A DNA stretch of 64,000 bases from Ctena decussata (taxonomy: Eukaryota > Mollusca > Bivalvia > Lucinida > Lucinidae). A model generated the notes under the pieces. The model had not been told where the DNA came from. It did not search any database and saw only the letters and a list, made by a program, of their open reading frames with translations. Location of the stretch: positions 3,293,501 through 3,357,500 of the forward strand of contig OZ022498.1 in NCBI GenBank assembly GCA_963989385.1, written 5' to 3'. The translations under genes and the position numbers were made by a program. Below are positions 9,889 to 20,174 of the stretch, piece by piece (the first letter of the stretch is position 1; each line of letters starts with the position of its first letter).

Positions 9889-9997
9889 TAAAGGGTCACT
9901 GATGAGGCTTGAATAGCCGAAACCGCGGTATGGCCCAACTTCTTACTTATGAATGTTTTCTATGCTCTTAAAGGATCTAAACTTTTATCATTATTTA
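9889..9997 (+). repeat. 109 bp direct repeat carrying a hammerhead core, copy B
   Basis: Second copy of 9514-9622. The 266 bp between the copies has no similarity to Penelope RT or any frame I recognise. Confidence 0.92.
9893..9936 (+). ncRNA. Type I hammerhead ribozyme, copy B
   Basis: Identical 44-base core to copy A: GGGTCA 9893-9898, CTGATGA 9899-9905, stem II 9906-9918, GAAA 9919-9922, CCGCGG 9923-9928, TA 9929-9930, TGGCCC 9931-9936. Predicted cleavage is after 9930. Cutting at both sites would release a 375-nt RNA, within the size range reported for metazoan retrozyme monomers. Confidence 0.82.
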
Positions 9998-10890
9998 TTG
10001 AATTTGTATCAAACATTTCCTTGTCTCCAAAGAAAATGCATATTTTTCGCGTTCTAAGTGGAAAATATGTCGAAAACAGGGGGTAGGGGAAATAAACAAA
10101 AGCAAAATATCAACCGTAAAAGGAAGACTCTTTAATAAATGACTTTAACTGTGTAAATATCCATTCAGCATTATGTTAAACTGAACTTAATTAAAAATTT
10201 ATCAATGTGTGTGATGCTAAAGGGCAATAACTCTGCATTTTTGACGAAAAAGCAAAAAAAATTAGAAAACGCATGAAAATGAACTCAACCTTAGCTGTTT
10301 ACTGTGGGCATTAAACAATAACACAACAACACTTTTTAAGGTAAATACCAAACATATTTCATAGAATATGTTGAAAATATAAAAAAATATCATGAGTGCG
10401 TAGCATGAGTGAAACTCTAATATTTTCAACACATGAAAAAATTTTTGGTATTTATCGAAATAGAATTTTCTTTTCATTTTTTCTGTTTTGAAAAAAAAAA
10501 TAACTTTTTTTCATAGTCATTTCTTGTTAATTTTGCTTGTCTTACCACATTTAGTGGGTATAATATTGGGTGAAACTATAGTTTGCACCTAGAAAATAAC
10601 TAATAAGGCTATCTGAAAGAACGAATAAAAAGAAATTGGCAATTTAAGAAAGCCCTTTGCAGCTGCCTTCAGACTGATGTCGCATGCAAATTAGTTATAC
10701 TCCGGCTCAAAACCTGAAATCAAATGTGACGTCATTACTTGATTTGGCATGCTAACATCTGTAGCATAATGTCAGAATGCTACTTTTCAGACAGCTGCAG
10801 CATCCACATGATGTAAACCAGTATGATGTAAACCAGTATGAAATAAACCTTTCATGTATCATCAGGTGCCACTGAAGTATATTGGATATA
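9998..10890. other. AT-rich spacer, no gene
   Basis: Only short chance frames with A and T runs. A 14 bp direct repeat, gatgtaaaccagta, occurs twice at 10810-10840. Confidence 0.5.
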
Positions 10891-11375
10891 ACTATTTGCC
10901 AATTAAATACAGCGTATGGCTAAGTCTTAGTTACTGACCCCAGGACCCATTCATGAGCCTGACCCTGCAGCTTAGGTAGTCCATAAAGAAAGCAATGATG
11001 CAGGGATATCATGAACCAAATATGGAAGAAATCTTTAATGCAGTTACATAGATATAAGCAATCAGATAGGTTTAAGGCAAAACTTTGACATAATGAAAAT
11101 GCCTAAGTCCTAATTATTGACCCCTGGTCCCACCCTGGGACCTGACCCAGGGTTTTAACTAATTAACATCAAAAGTAATGCTCTAGAGATACGAATCAAA
11201 TATGAAAAGAATCTGATGTGTGGTTAGAGATATGAGCAACCCATAAAGGTTCAACGCAAAACTTTGATGTAAAGTTGACGAACGGACAGACGAATGAACA
11301 AACAAACAAAGGGACGAACGGATGGAATGACAAAAACTATATACCCCCTGACATACTTTATCTGTAGGGGGAATA
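10891..11375 (+). repeat. Dispersed repeat ending in CGGA tract and GC hairpin
   Basis: Two related halves contain ccccaggacccattcatgag-type and cccctggtcccaccctggga-type motifs. They are followed by a purine-rich gacgaacggacagacgaatg tract and a terminal hairpin TACCCCCTGAC...GTAGGGGG at 11340-11372. The same plan, CGGA-rich tract then hairpin, recurs at 17221-17300 and, inverted, at 32429 and 45934. Confidence 0.6.
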
Positions 11376-12149
11376 ATGAATCATATCAGTCACTAGTGAA
11401 ATGATACAATATATTTTACTGCAGACAATATCACCTTTATTTTTTTCTAGATATGCATTGAATTCACTGCTAAGCATAAAATAACTAGAAAATGGTGTCT
11501 GTAAGACACTAATGATGCCCCCATGCAGCGCCTGTCACAGGACATGTGTACATCCCTAAAGCACTTGTTAAGCACAAACACTGTCTGCAAAGAGAATCCA
11601 CTGGAAACACTACACAAAAACTTCTTACCCAACAGTGCAAAAATGCCGCCGAAAATGATAAGTTTAAAGGTAGGTTCCTGTACTTTGGAATTCATCATAA
11701 TTTTGATGCTCTTTCATCCAAATTGTTGGAAAGCACTTATAAAAAGGGAATGAATAAGATTCACTAAAAAGTGTAAATCGAAAAAATATAAGAAAAGTTG
11801 TTTTGCAAGGGATTTCCTAACTCTGCTTCGCACACCAGTTAATGCTATTTTTAGTTTGTGCCAAAAATAAATAACACAGCTGACGTCATGCTGCATTGCA
11901 TTTTGTGATAGTTTTAACCCATCCGCCATGCCAGGACCTCTAGGAGAGCTCACAGCAAGAGAAAATTGACCTTTGGAGAATGGCATCAGAAATCGTGCAC
12001 TTTAGACATAATAAACGTAGTTATTTTTAGAACTGGAATTCCAGCGAAAGAAAATAAACCAAAAGGGAAAGTGACTATTTTCTTCAACATCTGACGATTT
12101 TCTCAGTAGCAACAAATTCAACAGTCAACCTATGTATTTTCAGTCCGAA
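11376..12149. other. No gene recognised
   Basis: Several overlapping short frames on both strands (11447-11986) with no motif or codon signal. Confidence 0.4.
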
Positions 12150-12428
12150 TTACAAAGGGAAGCAACTGTCAACTTTACAAAGAGGAGCAACAAGAACTCC
12201 TGTTTTCTGATTTGCTTTCCTGAAGGACGCATCTCTTCATGAAGTTCTGTATGCCTCTCTGGACCTCATTTTCAAATAAATGAAGTCTACACCCCAGGGA
12301 AAGAATTTGCTCCCAGAGGAGCAAACTACCCACAAGGGCTGATCCCCTCAAGAGGGGGAAGCAAATAATGGGTCACCATTTGGTTTTTCCACCAGCCCTA
12401 CAACAATGAACATCACAAGATCCTGTTT
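12150..12428 (+). repeat. R-family repeat, left part
   Basis: Motifs such as ctcccagaggagcaaac and ggaagcaaataatg belong to a family also seen at 14779-15140, 15540-15880, 16440-16690 and 19735-19900. LINE A split this copy. The last 13 bases, caagatcctgttt (12416-12428), are the target duplication. Confidence 0.6.
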
Positions 12429-14200
12429 TATTCTTGGGCCCCTTTTGTTTCTGGTGTACATAAATGATATAGTCGAAGACATCAATTCCTTTATAAGATT
12501 ATTTGCAGATGACACCTCTCTTTATGTCATCGTTGAAAACCCTTTTGTCTCAGCCGAAATACTCAACTCCGATATTGATAAAGTACACTCGTGGGCAACA
12601 AAGTGGCTGGTCACATTTAATCCTCTTAAAACAGAAGAAATGATATTCTCAAGGAAACTGAATAAACCGCATCATCCTCCTATATACATGAATCAGAATC
12701 AAATTGCACAAGTAAGCTCTCATAAGCACTTAGGACTCACTCTTTCTGAAGATCTATCTTGGCACGAGCATTTTGAAACTATTAAGTCTAAAGCCTGGAA
12801 TCGTATAAATATCATGCGTAAGCTCAAGTTTCAGCTCGATAGAAAATCTCTCCAAGCAATTTATTTTTCATTTATCAGACCTCTTTTGGAGTATGCAGAT
12901 GTCGTTTGGGACAACTGCTTCCAGTACGAGGCAAATGAGTTGGAAAAAATCCAAAACGAAGCTGCTAGAATTGTTACTGGCGCCACAAAACTTGTCTCGA
13001 TCAATAATTTGTTGTAAGAGACTGGATGGGAATTACTGTCAACCAGAAGGAAAAAACATAAACTTTTTTTGCTTCAGATTTCCAGTGGGGTTGTTTGGCA
13101 GGACAGGGATCTCCACCTGTCAGACGGCCCGTTGTATCTGTTGAGTCCTCGTCTTTGCTTCTTCATGGTGTTGAAATTTGATTTATGTATCTACCGTGAT
13201 GATTCACTGACGAGTTAGAGGGTTATCATGCGAACCGAACAACCAACTAAATGTTTTGTACCACTTCAGAAACTGAGGGTGAGGTTGGGCCTGTAAAATT
13301 GATTTAAGCCCCCCAGTTATTCATTACTGACCGTTCCAAGGCGGTAGTTCTGTTGTGGTTCTTTGTTGCCTGTTTTTGGTGTCAGAGTTTCTGTGATGTT
13401 TTACCTTATGTATGTTATTATTATTTTTGGTTCGGTTTGGGTTGCTGAGTGGCCACCTTTTGGGAACAAGCTGCTCACTCGGTTGGCCATATGTTCTCTG
13501 TATCTTGATTATTTGTAATCTTAGTTGTTTCCAACTATGGTTTGAGGGCTGGATTTGGATTTTGATTGTTTCAGTTCCTGGTCTTTGCATACTTTTTACT
13601 TTTACACTTTTCTATAAAATGAATAATGGCTTATGTCCCAGTTATTTGAGTTCATTAGTCCCTCCATCTGTTGGAAGCAATACAACTTACAGTCTTCGAA
13701 ACGCTAGATACATTCCAACTATACATACTAAGTCGCAGCTTTACTATAATTCATTTCTACCGTCAGTTATTCGAGATTGGAACGATTTACCGTTGGAAAC
13801 TCGTGATGCAAGCAGTCTAAATTCCTTTAAGTACAAACTTAACACCGACCTAACACTCCCACCCGTATATTTCAATGACGGTAATCGGTACGGTCAAATT
13901 TATCATTCCAGACTTAGAACTGGTTGCAGCTCTCTCAACAGTCATCTCTACGCAAAGCACATAATTGATAATCCGCTCTGCATTTGCGGTGAGGTTGAGG
14001 ATGTAGATCATTACCTACTTCAGTGTAACAGGTATGCAGAACATAGAAGAGAAATGCTTAATATAATATCTACATTATGTCCACCAACTACACACACACT
14101 TTTGTGGGGTAACCCTGAGCTGACACGCCAAACAAATAAAGAAATTTTCCTAGCTGTTCAGAATTTTATACTGAAAACCAAGCGCTTCGAAATACAGTAG
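12429..14200 (+). pseudogene. LINE A reverse transcriptase C-terminal half
   Basis: 12429-13017 encodes the RT palm with IRLFADDTSLY (catalytic F-A-D-D), WLVTFNPLKTEEM, KHLGLTLSEDLSW and LEYADVVWDNC, then stops at TAA 13015-13017. After the insert, 13611-14200 continues with FYKMNNGLCPSYLSS, a TYSLRNARY motif, and a C-terminal cysteine/histidine box CICGEVEDVDHYLLQC typical of this LINE family. The protein is closely similar in order and motifs to LINE C. It would copy LINE RNA at a nicked target. It is inactive because the endonuclease and N-terminal RT are missing and the frame is broken. Confidence 0.9.
13071..13606 (-). mobile_element. Unclassified insertion in LINE A, contains shared 130 bp module
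   Basis: It separates the LINE codons for KHKL from FYKM, so it is a later insertion of about 536 bp next to a T run. No clear inverted repeats are seen. Its right part, 13475-13596, is the reverse complement of 3222-3350. The minus-strand frame 13324-13590 starts MQRPGTETIKIQIQPSN like the other copy. Family unknown. Confidence 0.7.
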
Positions 14201-14778
14201 GTTTTTATTCGATTTCTCATTATGTACAAAAAGAATATATAACTTCTTTTCTTTTATTGAATTATTATACAATTGTTAGATGTGTAGCATCTCATTACAT
14301 TGAGCTGTTTATATGTGAGTACGAACCTTTGGCTTAAAAGTACTACACCTGACTGCTGTAGTCAAACGTACCTTTAGATATCTAAAAAAAGTTAACTGAT
14401 AGCAAGCTTGAAATTCCATTCCCCGTGGAGCCCTCCTACCTGTCACTTACCTGCTACTATTTTGTATATTTTTGTATAACTTTACTGCCATCACTCTCAA
14501 TAATCTTGTTGTCTAAATACTTGATTATATGTTAAATAACTTCTCCAGACATAATTTGTTTAAAACTGATTTTGTGTATGTTTTAGCAAAGTTAGAGTTC
14601 AAATGACTATATATTTGTTATATGATCAATTGCAACATAGGATACAGATTCAAATAAGTCATATGACTTTCTTCTGAATCCTATTTGTACTGATTTCATT
14701 TACATGTACGTGTATCTGTATTTACTTCATGTATGTTTCAGTTTCAAATAAAATATTGTTTAAACCAAGATCCTGTTT

Positions 14779-15140
14779 GCCTCCCTGGAGGACAGAGCTC
14801 TTCCAATAAAGTCTACTCTTCAGGACGTTCAGAAAAAAGAATGGGTACACTCTCAGGAGCAGCAACTCTATCATTTTTATTTTTGCCTTCTTCCTAAATT
14901 TACAAGTGCCAACTCTTAAATGTAAGAATTTGCCTCCCCTGCAGCATATTCTTTCCTTTACAAGCAGGCTCCATTTTTGAAAGCTTCTTCATCTCAGGGA
15001 GCAACCAGGAAGTCACAAAGGTTGTTCCCCTTCGTAAAAATGGATGAGAAACATGAGGGAAGTAAACAGGAAGTCAATGATTTTGTTTCTCTTTGTAAAA
15101 ATGGTGGAAAAACATGACGGAAGGAAAGAGGAAGTCACTT
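14779..15140 (+). repeat. R-family repeat, right part
   Basis: Continues the copy interrupted by LINE A. It holds an internal tandem of about 75 bp built on aggaagtcac, gttgttcccctt, gtaaaaatgg and aacatgaggg. Confidence 0.65.
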
Positions 15141-15159
15141 AATTTGTAAAAAGAAACGG

Positions 15160-15435
15160 TAAAGGTAAAGGTTTCCTATAGCCTAATAGCTGTAGGGGCA
15201 ATGGGGGTTAGAGACCCACTGTATCTTGGGCACAGCTGATGAAAGGCAGAGCCCATCTCTCTTCTTTCGCTGCCTTATCCTTCCCTAATTCCAAAAAGGT
15301 ACCCATTTACTACTGGGTTGACAGAGAGAGTTTTCCAGTTGTCAGATGGCAACAGTGAGCTGCGAACTCACGACCTTCCGGTGACTTTCTGCACAATAAC
15401 CGAGCCACTCTAACCACTTTGCTACCGCGCCTCTC
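15160..15435 (-). mobile_element. tRNA-derived SINE (minus)
   Basis: On the minus strand the head reads gaggcgcggtagcaaagtgg (A-box region) and then ggtcgtgagttcgcagctc, close to the polymerase III B box GGTTCGANNCC. The body continues leftward to the ggtaaaggtaaagg tail at 15160-15175. A related partial copy is at 18210-18290. Confidence 0.7.
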
Positions 15436-15539
15436 TGTAAAAAGAAGGGAACACATAAAGATGTATCCATACATCGTAACTGCATATTTGAAAAAAATCA
15501 ACATGGGATACACAGGTATACTTTAAAACTGTGCAGTAA

Positions 15540-15880
15540 ACCCCATATCACTTATCTACTTAAATCATCAAATGTGAATGGGTTCACTCTCAGGAACAAC
15601 AACTTCCCCACTTTCATTTTTGCCTCCCATCTAAATTGATTCCGTAGGAGCAAATTCTTTCCTTAACAAGTAGACTCCATTTTGTAATCATCCCAGGAAG
15701 CAAACAAGAAGTCATTCAAGTTGTTCCTTGTGTAAAAATGGTGGGTGGAAAACATGAGGGAAGCAAACAAAAAGTCACTAAAGTTGTTCCCCTTTGTAAA
15801 AATGGTGAAAAAAAACTTGAGGGAAGCAAACAGGAAGTGACTTAAGTTGTTCCTAGAGATGTAAACATTCAAATACCCAT
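15540..15880 (+). repeat. R-family repeat
   Basis: Contains gagcaaattctttccttaac, aagtagactccatttt and three tandem gaagtcac...gttgttcc...gtaaaaatggtg units. Confidence 0.65.
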
Positions 15881-16057
15881 ACCTTATAATTTCATACTTG
15901 GAAAAAAAAATGAAAATGGAACATACAATACTTGTACTTTCGGTAATCAAAAGCCAGATTTTCTCAAAGAGTAATATGTACTCATGTAATCTGTTCTCAA
16001 TCTAACTAAGGTCCATAGATCCACTTTTGGGGGGAGAGGAAGTTACTCTGCCAATCA

Positions 16058-16223
16058 GGGGATAACTGTCTTGAAAATTGTCATTTGGGGAGGTAAATCA
16101 TCGGTTTTATGGTCGGAAATTTCGTTTTACGGCGACGCGCCTGCGGAGCCGTAAAACGCAATTTGCGACCATAAAACCGATGATTTACCTCCCAAAATGA
16201 CAATTTTCAATACAGTTATCCCC
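16058..16223. repeat. Long near-perfect palindrome (foldback MITE)
   Basis: Arms of about 75 bp starting ggggataactgt pair with the reverse complement ending acagttatcccc. The centre is gttttacggc, a 15-base loop, gccgtaaaac. Arms include gaggtaaatcatcggtttta and its complement. No coding content. Confidence 0.88.
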
Positions 16224-16224
16224 A

Positions 16225-16436
16225 TTCTAATGCACTTTTCCACATTTCAACTTTCATAATGGACTATTTTGCACCCATTTCAAGCGCCGTCAGCAACGTA
16301 AAACCAAACGTCAGCCAATGAGAAGCGACGTTACTTAATAAGGTCGGGTTTGCGACAGTATATCGCAGAATATACTGTCGCAAATTTTTGACGTTATCCA
16401 ATCAGACGTCGCGTTATATTTGTAAGTGCATTAGAA
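16225..16436. mobile_element. Short inverted-repeat element
   Basis: Ends ttctaatgcactt and aagtgcattagaa are 13 bp inverted repeats. It abuts the 16058-16223 palindrome and has an internal 15 bp hairpin, tttgcgacagtatat/atatactgtcgcaaa, near 16349-16384. Tgacgtt and aacgtca motifs recur in the body. Confidence 0.65.
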
Positions 16437-16439
16437 TTT

Positions 16440-16690
16440 GTTTTTATCTCCTTTCTAAATGGGGGTCAACTCTTAAAGGCAAGAATCTGCTTCCCAAGAG
16501 CAAATTCTTTCCTTAACAAGTAGACTCCATTTTGAAAAGTCCTCCTTATCCCAAGAAGCAAACTGCAGGAAGTCACTTCAGTTTTCCTTTGTAAAAATGT
16601 TGGAAGAACATGAGGAAGCAAACATGAATTCACTTACTTGTTCCCTTTTGTCAAAATGAAAAAAAATAAATAAATAAATAAAAACATGGA
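16440..16690 (+). repeat. R-family repeat
   Basis: Has gagcaaattctttccttaac, gtagactccattttg and ggaagtcacttcagttttcc, as in the other R copies. Ends in a short (AAAT)n run at about 16663-16680. Confidence 0.6.
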
Positions 16691-16707
16691 CGTGTACACA
16701 TATACTG

Positions 16708-16910
16708 CAGAGCCCTAGATAAGAGGGAGTATTTGATGATAATTAGGGATAATTTTTGTAAATTCTGGATAAAAACATATGTTGTGACCCCTCATCTGAA
16801 CTGCCTTGATGAGACGGTTCAGATGAGGGGTCATAAGATATGGTTTCAATGAGAAATGAAGAAAATTATCCCTCAATTATCATCAAATACCCCTCTTATC
16901 TAGAGCTCTG
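16708..16910. mobile_element. Foldback MITE, copy 1
   Basis: Ends CAGAGCCCTAGATAAGAG and CTCTTATCTAGAGCTCTG extend into arms of about 50 bp (gtatttgatgataatta and complement). A second inner palindrome, cccctcatctgaactg/cggttcagatgagggg, forms the tip. A homologous copy is at 19271-19481. Confidence 0.85.
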
Positions 16911-17039
16911 AATTACTGTAATAAGTGTAATTTCATATTTGATCAAAATCAACATGGAACATACTGGAATACTTAATAAAATACACCGCATGAAATAAGT
17001 AAAGTGCATTGTAGCAAGGGATTCTGAAGTTCAAACTCA

Positions 17040-17310
17040 CTACATGTTGCTGAAGTTTTTTTGTTTTTTTTTTGCATCTTTCACAGAAACTTGTACATTT
17101 CTTAGTATGTTTATATCCAAACCACATGCATATCTTCAGACCATGACAAATATATCTGTAAAGTTTCGAAAGAATCGGCATAAAACTGTAGAAGTTGCAC
17201 GCACAAGGTACCTACTAATTTAGGCGGACGGAAAGACGGATGGACGGAATGCCGAAAAACTATGTCCCTCCGTTTTTCTTCGAAAAGGCGGGGGACAATA
17301 ACTGGTGTTA
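17040..17310 (+). repeat. CGGA-tract and hairpin repeat end
   Basis: Gcggacggaaagacggatgg is followed by gccgaaaaactatgtccctc, and cgtttttcttcgaaaaggcg closes the hairpin. This matches the plan at 11290-11372. Confidence 0.55.
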
Positions 17311-17899
17311 ATGGTCCAATATGATCCATTATCAACCTTGGCTGAGATCCTGTTCAATAAATGCAGCCCTCAATGCCCTTAGTGAATAACTACCTGTAGA
17401 ACTTGCTTATAAGTTATTTGCATAGATCAAAGGTCTGGGTTCTTTCTATCGTACTTTCTGGTAGGCCAACCAACAGACATCATGATCACCATACTGGCTG
17501 TCTCTAGTTTGGTAACACAGTAACAGGGAGCCATCTCTGGTACAGTCTGTATAAGTAACCAATCATAGAGTCTCCTTCCTGCTTATTAGACAAAAAAAAT
17601 CTTCAAAATCATTTGCAAATCAGAACAGTCAAAACCAGATGTTCAAGCTGGCTTTTGCTGACCAATACTTACACAGTGTTTAAATCAATTGCACGTAAAC
17701 CCCATACAAATCCATGATCTTCTGTTTACAGCAGACGCACAAATTACATATTTAAACACTTCCCTTGGAATAGAAGAAATCAGTACAAATGCTTGATTTA
17801 TTTTTAGAGCACCTGGTCTCCCTGACTGAGTATCAGTGCACAGAATGTCAATATTTTTCTATTCTACCACCTTTGTCAGACTAGTCCAGACTAGCAATA
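17311..17899. other. No gene recognised
   Basis: Non-repetitive AT-rich sequence with no long frame or motif. Confidence 0.4.
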
Positions 17900-18100
17900 C
17901 AATTGTCCAATGTAAATTTTAACAAGACCTGTCACCGGGACAGGATAGCTCGCCTGACAGTGCCTTGCCCATCACCTAAAAAACTTTAATTTAAAATTTT
18001 AACATTTTGCTTATGCAGCCGCCGCCGCTAAAACCAACGCCGGAGGTAGTACAATAGCTCTTCCTGAACTTTGTTCAGGCCAGCTAAAAATGGCAGTGCC
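17900..18100 (+). repeat. Dispersed repeat ending in AGCTC...AGCTAAAAA hairpin
   Basis: The segment caatagctcttcctgaactt/tgttcaggccagctaaaaat at 18050-18092 folds on itself. It resembles, in mirror image, ttttttagctcaaccgagcg at 59890. Confidence 0.45.
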
Positions 18101-18209
18101 AGTGAGTGAGACCTGTATTATTTGGAGCTATGCATTTAATGTGTCCCAAAAAATACATAAATAATTGTGAAGATTGTATGAAAGGAACCATTATTTATGA
18201 AAGTAATGG

Positions 18210-18290
18210 TAAAAGGTTTTCCAGAGTCTTGTGGTCGTAGGGGAAGAAGGCTGTTAGAGCCCTACTGTATCTTGGGCACAGCATATAATA
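18210..18290 (-). repeat. Partial SINE related to 15160-15435
   Basis: Shares gagccctactgtatcttggg cacagc and the tagggg motif with the longer copy; head missing. Confidence 0.55.
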
Positions 18291-18354
18291 TGAAAAAGAA
18301 ATAACCCAACACTTTCCTTTTGCTGCCTCAAGGTAAGTGAATACAGAAAGTAAG

Positions 18355-18512
18355 ACAAGGGCCTACTGTGCTTGCAGTAGGTGCAGGCGGGCATTGTTTT
18401 AAATTCTTTCAATCATTTCTCTCTTCTTTCTCCCTCTCTCTGGGAGATGGTCTGATACAGACTAAAATACTGCCTCAAAGGGCCATTAAACCCATAACAA
18501 CCAACCAACCAA
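18355..18512 (-). repeat. Dispersed repeat, opposite orientation to 25830-26050
   Basis: Shares, in reverse complement, tactgtgcttgcagtaggtg cagg, a pyrimidine-rich ctctctgggagat segment and ctcaaagggcc...aaaccc. Probably another SINE-like family. Confidence 0.6.
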
Positions 18513-18879
18513 TGCATACAGAAATAATCACATCGTGCTGCACATATCAGTTTCTACATTTCACTTTAAAGATTCAGACTGCAAATGAAAAACAGTGAAT
18601 TTAGAAATCTGGTAAGACTCAACAAATGTGCAGGCAGCTGGCTGATATAAGTTATCAGGTTCCTTTAAATCTGTTTCATATGACATCACTGTTATTCAGT
18701 GGATAATGTCCTGTCATAAAAATCGTATGGCCACACGTGTAATAACACTTTGGCACATACATGTAACGTCATTGACAACGTACGCGTCAACAATGCGTTT
18801 ACTTATTGAATTAATGTTCAATTTGAAGACGTTAAAATCTCATTTTAAAGGGCAATATGATAAACAGAATCATACACTC

Positions 18880-18950
18880 GTGGTCATTTCATATGAAATT
18901 TATGAAACTTGCCAAAGGCTTGTTTCATAAATTTCATATGAAATGATCAC
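18880..18950. repeat. 29 bp-arm hairpin
   Basis: The arms gtggtcatttcatatgaaat ttatgaaac and gtttcataaatttcatatga aatgatcac pair with one mismatch (G-A), with a 13-base spacer. Confidence 0.8.
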
Positions 18951-19270
18951 TCCTACAAGATCCTCTATTTAATGCAATGCCATTAAAAGTATACCTACAG
19001 CAGACATTTGGACAGTATTCTTCAGGCATATTTCAAGTTTCTCTGCTCCCACAAGCATGTTGCTGAAGTGGCATACATGGCGTATTTTGGATTCATTTCT
19101 TTCATTCTCAAAAGTACATTGTTATTGGTATTTCTGTCTATCATCAGATGAACCTTTCACTGGCATAATCAACTATATTTTCTTCATATGTTTCAGTCCC
19201 TAAAAATAGATAAAAAGATTTTCCGAATGTTCATATACATGCATAATGTAAAGTATGCATAATCATAACA

Positions 19271-19481
19271 CAGAGCTCTTTATACAATGTAAGAGGGAGT
19301 ATTTGATGATAATTAAGGATAACTTTTGTTATTTCTGCATAAAAACATATGTTGTGACCCTTCATCTGGACTGTCTCGACAAGACGGTTCAGATGAGGGA
19401 TCACAACATATGGTTTCAATGAAAAATAAGAAAAAATTATCCCTCAATTATCATCAAATACCCCTCTTATCTAGAGCGCTG
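19271..19481. mobile_element. Foldback MITE, copy 2
   Basis: Same family as 16708-16910: starts cagagctct, has arms with gtatttgatgataattaagg and its complement, an inner tip cggttcagatgagggatcac, and ends tctagagcgctg. The left end is more degraded than in copy 1. Confidence 0.85.
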
Positions 19482-19734
19482 TTAACAGGAGATAAGAGGT
19501 GAAAGGGATCACTGAAATTGTATCATATCACTGCCCTCTCATGATTCATTGAAAACTGATCTGGTGCTATCCATATATTGTCGGGACAATATAATTTACT
19601 ATGTCAAGTTTCTTTCAACTTCTTTGAAAAGTTTTGTAAAATCTATAACTTGGCAAATTTAAGGTGTACAGATACACTTTCATATGAAGCAATCTAAACC
19701 ATTTTTTCTCTTTTTTTCCTTTTTTTTCTCAACT

Positions 19735-19900
19735 GTGCCAACTCATAAAGGAAAGAATTTGCACCCCACCCCTCCCCTGACCAGATTTTTACCTTTCTGA
19801 ATAGACCTCATTATAGACCCCATTATGGAAGGGCGTCTTCATTCAGGAAAGAAAAGAGGACATCACAGAAGTTGTTTCCCTTTGTAAAAATGGCAGAATA
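19735..19900 (+). repeat. R-family repeat, diverged
   Basis: Contains aaggaaagaatttgcacccc, gacctcattatag and aagttgtttccctttgtaaa aatgg in family order. Confidence 0.5.
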
Positions 19901-20078
19901 TATCGTTTTGTACCCATACACTACAAACAGTTCCATTGTCCTAGATGGACTGTGTTTATTTCTAAAACACAATTCTAGAATAAACAGTGTATTGTTGCAA
20001 AATGGGCACTCTAATATTTGAAAAACATTAATATTGCAGTGCCCAACTTGCAACAATACACCATGTACACTGTTTATT

Positions 20079-20170
<92 letters not shown>
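20079..20170. repeat. Poly-A then (TA)n microsatellite
   Basis: About 16 A followed by about 38 TA units. It produces long Ile-Tyr frames that are artefacts. Confidence 0.97.

Positions 20171-20174
<4 letters not shown>

Larger units (their letters stand above)
12429..14765 (+). mobile_element. LINE A: 5'-truncated CR1/L2-like retrotransposon with target duplication
   Basis: The insertion starts inside the RT domain at ILGPLLFLVYIND and ends with caaataaaatattgtttaaa at 14743-14762. It is flanked by perfect 13 bp repeats caagatcctgttt (12416-12428 and 14766-14778). This is a classic target-primed insertion truncated at the 5' end. The 3' UTR is about 560 bp and contains ccattccccgtggagccc, also present in LINE C. 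A second insertion occupies 13071-13606. Confidence 0.9.
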
